Part shown: one piece after another, positions 63,401 through 64,000 of the stretch
Numbering within the stretch: the first letter of the stretch is position 1
Layout of the letters: each line of letters begins with the position of its first letter
NCBI RefSeq assembly: GCF_910592395.1
Contig: NC_088321.1
Span: 11,410,001 to 11,474,000, forward strand
Origin: Lineus longissimus
Lineage: Eukaryota; Nemertea; Pilidiophora; Heteronemertea; Lineidae
Direction of reading: 5' to 3'
Length of the DNA: 64,000 nucleotides
Translations under genes and position numbers: made by a program
Notes under the pieces: model-generated
The model's input: the letters and a program-made list of their open reading frames with translations, nothing else
What the model was told of the DNA's origin: nothing
Database searches by the model: none

Positions 63401-63766
63401 GCAGATACCCAATAAAATCGCCGAGATGTACCTGCCGGCCCGGCCTAGTATGCTGCAAGTGTAAGTGACAATTCTCAGTTATGATTGGGGCAATGATATA
63501 AAAAAGGATAAAATATAACCCGGGCGTGTAATCCCCATTAAGACTAGACGAAACATTTATAGCGGTGTGGAGGTAAAAAGTATAAATACAATGAATGAAC
63601 CATAACCGCATGATAGAACGTGCGTGAGTCAGTTTTGTGTGTATTTCAGACACTTGTGAGCTACTAGGATGCAGAGGTAAATGCGTCAGGGGCCGATGTC
63701 CTAATTGGATGAGGCAGCTAAGCCAGAGGACCTGCACTTGTCCGGTCGGTTATTCCTGCTGCGCGC
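27233..63766 (+). CDS. Giant modular cysteine-rich secreted protein gene, 48 exons seen, 3' end outside window
   Basis: Seen: a signal-peptide exon followed by 47 short cysteine-rich exons, each bounded by AG and GT, all with phase-1 boundaries and no stop codon within any exon. Summed coding length is about 5,578 nt (about 1,860 codons). Order is SP-B'-A'-B'-A'-B-C-(ABC)x13-A-B. Spliced junctions are A-to-B CC-K/R-Y-T-C, B-to-C CC-x-R-K-C, and C-to-A CC-K-L-P-T-C, so modules abut with almost no linker. The product would be secreted, strongly basic and about one-sixth cysteine. No polyadenylation region or terminal exon is visible. That this is one gene is inferred: no other exon carries its own start or signal peptide, and phases match throughout. 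Alternative readings are mutually exclusive or combinatorial splicing, or a run of transcripts with distant first exons. I do not recognise the family. Confidence 0.8.
27609..28304 (+). mobile_element. PIF/Harbinger-like element in intron 1
   Basis: Flanked by TAA on both sides (27606-27608 and 28305-28307), with inverted termini GGCTGGGTTTACATAGAACT and the complement of GGCTGGGTTCACATAGAACT. 696 bp. It contains a short transposase N-terminus. Internal runs of 'tattcg' and 'tatacg' follow the left end. Confidence 0.88.
27750..27932 (+). pseudogene. N-terminal fragment of Harbinger-type transposase
   Basis: A 60-residue ORF beginning MDSSDEEDLALLLLAEDE and continuing VRQHFKMRPLLGEYH. An acidic start followed by V-R/H-P..K...GE(Y/F)H is the usual N-terminus of HARBI1-like transposases. 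It stops before any catalytic region. Confidence 0.7.
28985..29116 (+). CDS. Exon 2: diverged B-like module
   Basis: Acceptor ..ttgcag, donor gtaagt, 132 nt, phase 1 at both ends. The cysteine pattern is CC-x4-C-x3-C-x4-C-x11-C-x-C-x5-CC, which is the B framework with one extra cysteine beside the first, giving an odd count of nine. Key segments are GGVCVRGYC and CTCPSGMRCC. The acceptor's pyrimidine tract is weak. The preceding intron (27423-28984) carries a Harbinger-like insertion. Confidence 0.8.
29721..29840 (+). CDS. Exon 3: diverged A-like module
   Basis: Strong acceptor (ttttttacacttag), donor gtaatg, 120 nt, phase 1-1. Framework C-x2-C-x5-C-x6-C-x8-C-x-C-x5-CC with eight cysteines. 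The x8 spacing before C-x-C is the A signature; the first spacings differ by one residue from the array A modules. Lysine-rich, with CTCPKEKKCC at its end. Confidence 0.82.
29841..30424. other. Intron 3
   Basis: 584 bp of AT-rich intron; no module or repeat seen. Confidence 0.6.
30425..30538 (+). CDS. Exon 4: diverged B-like module
   Basis: Acceptor ctttctattccag, donor gtaagc, 114 nt, phase 1-1. Framework C-x2-C-x3-C-x4-C-x11-C-x-C-x5-CC, eight cysteines, matching B except for a first loop two residues shorter. Contains GGRCKKGKC and CPCPRGMSCC. Confidence 0.85.
30539..32185. other. Intron 4
   Basis: 1,647 bp; no cysteine-rich exon found. Near 31580-31690 short near-palindromic 'gcgc..atcgat' words cluster. 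Confidence 0.55.
32186..32305 (+). CDS. Exon 5: diverged A-like module
   Basis: Acceptor tttaccttcag, donor gtaagt, 120 nt, phase 1-1. Framework C-x4-C-x4-C-x6-C-x8-C-x-C-x5-CC, eight cysteines. It has the same codon length and terminal spacing as array A modules but little residue identity outside the cysteines (GRRCSCPPFMKCC end). It follows a 1.65-kb intron in which I found no further module. Confidence 0.83.
32726..32812. repeat. Perfect 24-bp inverted repeat (hairpin) in intron 5
   Basis: 32726-32749 (aaaacgaggctatattgaaa..) is exactly complementary to 32789-32812, with a 39-nt loop. Probably a small fold-back element. Confidence 0.85.
33099..33218 (+). CDS. Exon 6: B module 1
   Basis: Acceptor ctctgtatttcag, donor gtaagt, 120 nt. 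First exon of the typical array B type: C-x4-C-x3-C-x5-C-x11-C-x-C-x5-CC, with LAGCRGKCVKGRKC and CTCPKGYSCC. Belongs to the 'GSRL/GFRKL' B subgroup with exons 9 and 36. Confidence 0.9.
33722..34198 (-). mobile_element. L1/Tx1-like LINE 3' end in intron 6
   Basis: Minus-strand frame (about 34184 to 33945) reads VFYGTDNRLSHTLIMLAKQF, then HQCRNKKVAPDVKAYKYE, and ends SFSEKW; this resembles the C-terminal tail of L1/Tx1-type ORF2 (AK..I..C...K..P....F). An AATAAA and A-rich tail follow near 33722-33745. An A15 run borders the other end at about 34188. Confidence 0.65.
34229..34327 (+). CDS. Exon 7: C module 1, one codon short
   Basis: Acceptor ttctttttgcag; the donor is the less usual gtaggt. 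99 nt, 33 codons. Framework C-x9-C-x17-CC, one residue shorter than every other C module; core LGGWVIP is kept. A LINE fragment ends about 30 bp upstream of the acceptor, so the branch-point region may be displaced. Confidence 0.82.
34641..34760 (+). CDS. Exon 8: A module 1
   Basis: Acceptor cgctttttttag, donor gtaagt, 120 nt. Framework C-x3-C-x6-C-x5-C-x8-C-x-C-x5-CC (CARNC, KARC, RTC, KSSKC, LCRPGLVCC). KFKIKSSKC places it with exons 14 and 29. The split first codon reads CCC (P) rather than the usual CTC (L). Confidence 0.92.
34909..34990 (-). mobile_element. Second copy of the LINE 3' UTR segment
   Basis: About 82 bp matching 33730-33811 closely (ctctttattaacaacagaa, ggtacaacaatacaatgata). 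It lies about 50 bp upstream of the exon 9 acceptor. Confidence 0.8.
35039..35158 (+). CDS. Exon 9: B module 2
   Basis: Acceptor ctctatttcag, donor gtaagt, 120 nt; x5 and x11 loops. CELARCRGKCVRGSRC and CTCPVGYSCCW; the tryptophan after the CC pair is unique among the B exons. A LINE-derived fragment (34909-34990) lies about 50 bp upstream of the acceptor. Confidence 0.92.
35828..35929 (+). CDS. Exon 10: C module 2
   Basis: Acceptor ttcttttcccag, donor gtaagt, 102 nt. C-x9-C-x18-CC. The usual RLGGW is QRGGW here and the end is KLHVCCQ instead of KGRVCCK, making it one of the more diverged C copies. Confidence 0.88.
36365..36484 (+). CDS. Exon 11: A module 2
   Basis: Acceptor tttgctttttcag, donor gtaagt, 120 nt. 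CVRNC, KAGC, RSC, KNARC, LCRPNLVCCM: the glycine of RPGL is replaced by N and the residue after CC is M rather than K/R. Confidence 0.9.
36644..36766 (+). CDS. Exon 12: B module 3
   Basis: Acceptor ctctttttcag, donor gtaagc, 123 nt. x5 and x10 loops; GWRPHRNTC groups it with exons 15 and 33. The exon extends two codons further after CC (SQK-G) than exon 9, showing that the donor position varies between copies while phase is kept. Confidence 0.9.
36767..38764. other. Intron 12 (B to C)
   Basis: Two kilobases; the excess over sister introns includes the element at 36965-37339. The sequence around 38000 (agacgtacgccgtcggcagt) is the conserved B-to-C intron block, so the exon 13 acceptor region is intact. 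Confidence 0.6.
36965..37339. mobile_element. Inverted-repeat element in intron 12
   Basis: Left end GAGGAACCGGCG, right end CGCCGGTTCCTC, with imperfect complementarity continuing for about 55 bp through caatcgatc. Sister introns read ..actcaat-tgttatg.. uninterrupted at this point. Confidence 0.8.
38765..38866 (+). CDS. Exon 13: C module 3
   Basis: Acceptor ttcttttcgcag, donor gtaagt, 102 nt. The x9 loop (RHKPMNLFK) is unlike the usual PYPTRTYAN, while LGGWVIPAYGNPKG and ICC are conserved. Preceded by a 2-kb intron carrying an inverted-repeat element. Confidence 0.88.
39229..39348 (+). CDS. Exon 14: A module 3
   Basis: Acceptor ttgtttttttag, donor gtaagt, 120 nt. CARNC, KAGC, LTC, KIKSSRC, SCRPGLVCCR. 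Subgroup with exons 8 and 29. Confidence 0.92.
39391..39719. mobile_element. Inverted-repeat element in intron 14
   Basis: Termini TATACTCTAAAAC and GTTTTAGAGTATA; inverted complementarity runs about 58 bp and includes ggctccgcccct. 329 bp, no ORF of note. Confidence 0.85.
39842..39961 (+). CDS. Exon 15: B module 4
   Basis: Acceptor ctctttttcag, donor gtgagt, 120 nt. CEMRGCRGKCYKGRC with an x4 loop, GWRKHRYTC, and CTCPFGSSCC where serine replaces the near-invariant tyrosine. Ends SPV-G, two codons beyond the shortest form. A 329-bp inverted-repeat element lies in the preceding A-to-B intron. Confidence 0.9.
40534..40635 (+). CDS. Exon 16: C module 4
   Basis: Acceptor ttctttctgtag, donor gtaagt, 102 nt. 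Near-consensus: CPHPTRTYANC, LGGWVIPASGNPKGRICCK. Confidence 0.92.
41193..41312 (+). CDS. Exon 17: A module 4
   Basis: Acceptor tatttctttag, donor gtaagt, 120 nt. CARNC, KARC, RMC, RYPIKSPRC, SCRPGLVCCK. RYPIKSPRC is shared with exons 23, 44 (as KYPIKSPRC) and 47. Confidence 0.93.
41485..41601 (+). CDS. Exon 18: B module 5
   Basis: Acceptor ctctgtttttag, donor gtaagt, 117 nt. x4 and x11 loops; GMRQLSGRTC and CTCPGGYSCCS. Founder of the 'MRQL' subgroup with exons 21, 30, 39 and 48. Confidence 0.93.
41620..42130. repeat. Internal duplication within intron 18
   Basis: The block at about 41640-41890 (gtgaatggataatttgttaa, gtcatttaaatgac, gatgttta) recurs at about 41891-42130. Sister introns have one copy. 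Confidence 0.7.
42201..42449. mobile_element. Non-autonomous inverted-repeat element, copy 2, in intron 18
   Basis: Matches 6184-6429 almost base for base in the same orientation. Sister introns read ..ttaaaaatatccgatgag..; here the element splits this word with AAAAA on both sides, suggesting a short target duplication. Confidence 0.85.
42719..42820 (+). CDS. Exon 19: C module 5
   Basis: Acceptor ctccttttgcag, donor gtaagt, 102 nt. CPYLTTTYHRC, QLGGWVIPATGNPVGRVCCK. The preceding intron contains both an internal duplication and a transposon insertion. Confidence 0.92.
43295..43414 (+). CDS. Exon 20: A module 5
   Basis: Acceptor ttctcttttag, donor gtaagt, 120 nt. CARNC, KAGC, RSC, YKIRTARC, SCRPGLVCCR. 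The loop before C-x-C (IYKIRTAR) is unique in the array. Confidence 0.92.
43644..43760 (+). CDS. Exon 21: B module 6
   Basis: Acceptor ttgtatttcag, donor gtaagt, 117 nt. CELGGCRGKCVRGLC, GMRQLNSRTC, CTCPLGYSCCS. Close to exon 18, the neighbouring B. Confidence 0.93.
44468..44569 (+). CDS. Exon 22: C module 6, SILM variant
   Basis: Acceptor ttctctttgtag, donor gtaagt, 102 nt. The x9 loop is PYPTRSILM and the core is LGGWPIP with proline replacing valine. A similar hydrophobic loop recurs in exon 34, which suggests a C sub-lineage. Confidence 0.9.
45055..45174 (+). CDS. Exon 23: A module 6, CKYNC variant
   Basis: Acceptor tcgctttttcag, donor gtaagt, 120 nt. The first loop is KYN instead of ARN, followed by KVYKARC and RYPIKSPRCTC. 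Closest to exon 44, which shares both the CK.NCKVYKARC start and the upstream intron sequence. Confidence 0.92.
45354..45476 (+). CDS. Exon 24: B module 7
   Basis: Acceptor ctctgtatttcag, donor gtaagt, 123 nt. CELRGCNGECIRGRRC, GRRPLRNSC, CTCPAGYSCCKRI-G. Nearly identical to exon 27; carries the acidic NGE where others have NGK or RGK. Confidence 0.92.
46122..46223 (+). CDS. Exon 25: C module 7
   Basis: Acceptor ttctctctgtag, donor gtaagt, 102 nt. CPYPTRTYAIC, LGGWVIPASGNPKGRICCK; near-consensus. Confidence 0.92.
46531..46650 (+). CDS. Exon 26: A module 7
   Basis: Acceptor ttgctgttttag, donor gtaagt, 120 nt. CARNC, KARC, RTC, RYPIRSQRC, SCRPGLVCCQ. RYPIRS subgroup with exons 38 and 41. Confidence 0.92.
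47360..47482 (+). CDS. Exon 27: B module 8
   Basis: Acceptor tcaattcatttcag, donor gtaagt, 123 nt. CELRGCNGKCIKGRRC, GRRPLRNSC, CTCPAGYSCCKII. Differs from exon 24 at only a few residues, consistent with a recent local duplication or conversion. Confidence 0.92.
47864..47965 (+). CDS. Exon 28: C module 8
   Basis: Acceptor attatttttttgtag, donor gtaagt, 102 nt. CPYRTRTYLNC, LGGWTIPASGVPLGRVCCK. The split codon is AAG, so the junction reads II-K-K-C. Confidence 0.9.
48513..48632 (+). CDS. Exon 29: A module 8
   Basis: Acceptor tttattgattcag, donor gtaagt, 120 nt. CVKNC, RARC, RNC, KFEIKSSRC, SCRPGLVCCK. Subgroup with exons 8 and 14. Confidence 0.92.
48817..48933 (+). CDS. Exon 30: B module 9
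   Basis: Acceptor ctctgtatttcag, donor gtaagt, 117 nt. CELRGCKGKCFFGRRC with two phenylalanines in the third loop, GMRQLKRTC, CTCPVGYSCCY. Confidence 0.92.
49168..49390. mobile_element. One-ended mariner-like fragment in intron 30
   Basis: Starts at a TA with CAGGGTGTTTCAAAAAAAGG, a typical Tc1/mariner-type end. No partner end was found. Array intron sequence resumes near 49390 (aaaacgtacgccgcc). Confidence 0.5.
49447..50272. mobile_element. Inverted-repeat element in intron 30
   Basis: Left GGGTGGATAACAATACGCGC; right end is the complement of CGAGTGGATAACAAAATATTG. Complementarity continues through the acttcatagggg / acttataaggg words. 826 bp without coding capacity. Confidence 0.7.
50424..50525 (+). 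CDS. Exon 31: C module 9
   Basis: Acceptor ttctctttgtag, donor gtaagt, 102 nt. RCPYPTRTYANC, LGGWVIPVSNNPKGRVCCK. The preceding intron holds an 826-bp inverted-repeat element. Confidence 0.92.
50820..50890. other. Partial C-exon relic joined to a duplicated intron segment
   Basis: 'gctaagaggatgggtaatac' matches the GGWVI part of a C exon, then breaks into 'tgtgggagaaaaatagataa', also found at 49965-50000. No splice sites; a rearrangement scar. Confidence 0.45.
51300..51419 (+). CDS. Exon 32: A module 9
   Basis: Acceptor tgttttttcag, donor gtaagt, 120 nt. CARNC, KIVKAQC, RSC, RYPLITSRC, TCRPGLVCCK. The second and fourth loops are unique among A exons. Confidence 0.92.
51650..51769 (+). CDS. 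Exon 33: B module 10
   Basis: Acceptor ctctctatttcag, donor gtaagt, 120 nt. CELAGCKGKCLRGRC, GWRPHRGTC, CTCPLGYSCCSRI; the split codon joined to exon 34 gives H. WRPH subgroup with exon 12, about 15 kb away. Confidence 0.92.
52147..52288. repeat. Large fold-back (about 62-bp arms, 8-nt loop) in intron 33
   Basis: 52147-52210 and 52219-52288 are nearly fully complementary (caaatagtggatgtttg..; ..gacgaagaaatgtcatggcg). TA dinucleotides flank. If transcribed it would form a long hairpin. Confidence 0.85.
52768..52869 (+). CDS. Exon 34: C module 10, PILV variant
   Basis: Acceptor tccatttgcag, donor gtaagt, 102 nt. CPHATLPILVC with an uncharged x9 loop, then LRLGGWVIPASGNPRGRVCC. Related to exon 22 in the loop. 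Confidence 0.9.
53368..53487 (+). CDS. Exon 35: A module 10
   Basis: Acceptor ttgttctttag, donor gtaagt, 120 nt. CAKNC, KAGC, RLC, RYKITSSRC, YCRADLVCCK: RPGL is replaced by RADL and tyrosine sits between the two cysteines of C-x-C. Confidence 0.92.
54078..54203 (+). CDS. Exon 36: B module 11, longest
   Basis: Acceptor tctatatttcag, donor gtaagt, 126 nt. CELRGCGGRCIRGRRC, GSRLMNMRSC, CTCPLGYACCTRI-P. It has both the longest loops (x5, x11) and the C-terminal extension. Confidence 0.92.
54880..54981 (+). CDS. Exon 37: C module 11
   Basis: Acceptor ttcttttcgtag, donor gtaagt, 102 nt. CPYLTRTYSNC, RRLGGWVIPASGNPKGRVCC. Confidence 0.92.
55259..55545. mobile_element. pogo-related MITE in intron 37
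   Basis: Left TACTGTAGAACATGCAATAA; right end is the complementary ..cgcttattgcaagttct..tactgta. The outer TIR resembles that of the 21200-22680 element (TACTGTA.AA.ATG..ATAAGCGA), so it is probably a derivative of that group. Confidence 0.7.
55578..56098 (-). mobile_element. Dispersed repeat with CTAG|T end, copy 2, in intron 37
   Basis: Reverse complement of 23948-24715 without its nested insert. ORFs within it are incidental. Confidence 0.75.
56888..57007 (+). CDS. Exon 38: A module 11
   Basis: Acceptor attgcgttttag, donor gtaagt, 120 nt. CARNC, KARC, RMC, RYPIRSLRC, SCRPGQVCCR. Lies after a 1.9-kb intron expanded by two repeats. Confidence 0.92.
57571..57690 (+). CDS. Exon 39: B module 12
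   Basis: Acceptor ttttgttttctag, donor gtaagt, 120 nt. CELRGCKGKCIRGRRC, GLRQLSQRTC, CTCPLGYSCCH. Confidence 0.92.
58416..58517 (+). CDS. Exon 40: C module 12
   Basis: Acceptor ctattttcgcag, donor gtaagt, 102 nt. NCPYRARTYISC, LLRGWVIPATNNPAGRVCC. The first glycine of LGGW is arginine here, the only such change in the array, and the residue before the first cysteine is N instead of K or R. Confidence 0.9.
59049..59168 (+). CDS. Exon 41: A module 12
   Basis: Acceptor gtttttgtttag, donor gtaagt, 120 nt. CARNC, KARC, RTC, RYPIRSPRC, SCRPGLVCCK. Confidence 0.93.
59344..59463 (+). CDS. Exon 42: B module 13
   Basis: Acceptor ctctgcatttcag, donor gtaagt, 120 nt. CELRGCRGRCNRGRC, GTRPARNTC, CTCPAGYSCCIQI-K. 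About 40 bp downstream a second 'tgctgctcggttatacgtaagtatt' stretch resembles another B exon end and donor, a likely relic of a duplicated exon tail. Confidence 0.9.
   Translation, partial: THVNCVDAEVDATGADVLKGRDLPAIPALVQPAIPAAYK
60161..60262 (+). CDS. Exon 43: C module 13
   Basis: Acceptor tccttttcgtag, donor gtaagt, 102 nt. CPYPTMTYIRC, LGGWVIPAKSNPKGRVCC. Confidence 0.92.
60409..61602. mobile_element. Inverted-repeat element in intron 43, host of a nested element
   Basis: Left CTAGTTTCGCACTCCTAACG; right end is the complement of CGAGTTTCGCACGCCTAACG. Apart from the nested element it holds about 340 bp. Confidence 0.78.
60717..61566. mobile_element. Nested element rich in 'gttttagtgtt' words
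   Basis: Left CACTGGGTGATTTCAAAG; right end is the complement of CAGTGGGTGATTTCAAGG. The interior is built from repeated gttttagtgttag-like words and their complements, giving strong self-complementarity. No transposase. Confidence 0.78.
62210..62329 (+). CDS. Exon 44: A module 13, CKINC variant
   Basis: Acceptor cacctttcag-like (ccctttcag), donor gtaagt, 120 nt. CKINCKVYKARC, VRSRTC, KYPIKSPRC, TCRPGLVCCR. Sister of exon 23, 17 kb upstream; the 60 bp before both acceptors are also alike. Confidence 0.92.
62523..62636 (+). CDS. Exon 45: B module 14, shortest
   Basis: Acceptor ctctgtatttcag, donor gtgagt, 114 nt. CELSGCKGKCIKGGC (x4), GRRPLQNTC (x10), CTCPAGYSCCS. RRPL subgroup with exons 24 and 27. 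It is the shortest B exon and its following intron is only 250 bp. Confidence 0.92.
62887..62988 (+). CDS. Exon 46: C module 14
   Basis: Acceptor tcctttcgcag, donor gtaagt, 102 nt. CPYTTRTYHSC, LGGWVIPASGNPRGRVCC. Confidence 0.92.
63341..63460 (+). CDS. Exon 47: A module 14
   Basis: Acceptor ttgtttttttag, donor gtaagt, 120 nt. CARNC, KARC, RAC, RYPIKSPRC, TCRPGLVCCK. Confidence 0.93.
63650..63766 (+). CDS. Exon 48: B module 15, last seen
   Basis: Acceptor tgtgtatttcag, donor gtaagt, 117 nt. CELLGCRGKCVRGRC, NWMRQLSQRTC, CTCPVGYSCCA. A normal donor and typical B-to-C intron sequence follow to the window edge, so a C exon is expected outside. Confidence 0.93.
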
Positions 63767-64000
63767 GTAAGTATCAAAACAACGTTTACATGGTTTAGGT
63801 TTATTTAGAAAAAAAATTAGTATGAGGAGTTGTGCTTGCCAGTAAATACAATATGGGATCGTCTTAACCGAGGAAATTAAGTGAATGGAAAATTTGTTAA
63901 ATTGGAGATATTTCAATTACCCATTCTTTTGAGCCGTTTCGAAAGAAAAACACAGCAGTATTGTTGATATTTAAATTCGAGTTTGATGTTTGCCTCAATC

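Larger units (their letters stand above)
33099..63766 (+). repeat. Tandem array of three-exon (A-B-C) units of about 2 kb
   Basis: Fifteen B, fourteen C and fourteen A exons alternate without a break in order. A-to-A spacings run 1724, 2864, 1964, 2102, 1760, 1476, 1982, 2787, 2068, 3520, 2161, 3161 and 1131 bp. Intron sequences at equivalent places are also alignable: for example the short A-to-B introns share a 'gatagaaaagga' stretch, and the B-to-C introns share a GTCATT..AATGAC palindrome and an 'aatggcca..' region. The unit duplicated as genomic DNA, introns included. The longest spacings contain identifiable mobile-element insertions. Confidence 0.92.

Noticed and set aside
63318-63737. 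Minus-strand ORFs across modules (also 51223-51609, 43447-43731, 62184-62607)
   Set aside because: They are antisense shadows of the exons; cysteine frameworks and splice sites are coherent only on the plus strand.
33099-63766. CRISPR-like or satellite array
   Set aside because: The regularly spaced repeats are coding exons with splice sites, and spacers are homologous introns, not unique spacers.

Overview
The window is eukaryotic, almost certainly from a marine invertebrate animal. Its small coding exons have GT/AG introns, the non-coding DNA is rich in decayed transposons, and there are no operons or long ORFs. I cannot name the species. Frequent TACATGTA and AGGCCTA words fit several marine phyla but do not decide between them.

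From 1 to about 27.2 kb I recognise no host gene. This part holds decayed repeats: a pair of 370-bp inverted-terminal-repeat elements in opposite orientation; PIF/Harbinger-like elements, one with a Myb/SANT-like ORF; a mariner-like non-autonomous element; a pogo/Tigger-like element with a broken CENP-B-type transposase; two CR1/L2-type LINE 3' ends; a 41-bp tandem repeat; and a dispersed repeat with a nested insertion.

From 27,233 to the right edge runs one very large gene on the + strand. I could place 48 coding exons by splice sites, reading phase and homology. Exon 1 encodes a signal peptide and a Ser/Thr/Pro-rich stalk. Exons 2 to 5 encode four diverged single modules alternating B-like, A-like, B-like, A-like. 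Exon 6 is type B and exon 7 type C. Exons 8 to 46 are thirteen A-B-C triplets, and exons 47 and 48 are a further A and B. The array runs off the window. Module A (40 codons) and module B (38-42 codons) each have eight cysteines ending in C-x-C-x5-CC. Module C (33-34 codons) has four cysteines around an LGGWVIP core. Every placed intron is phase 1, so every internal exon is symmetric and any subset can be joined in frame. The seen part encodes about 1,860 residues of highly basic, cysteine-dense protein with only three or four residues between modules.

Introns at matching positions are homologous too, so the array grew by duplication of a three-exon unit of about 1.8-2.1 kb. Longer units are explained by transposons that landed inside introns, and sister introns supply the empty sites. 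I do not recognise the modules as a named family. They look like defensin-, knottin- or WAP-like secreted peptides only in their general disulfide-rich character, so function (immune effector, toxin-like, matrix or mucus component) is open.
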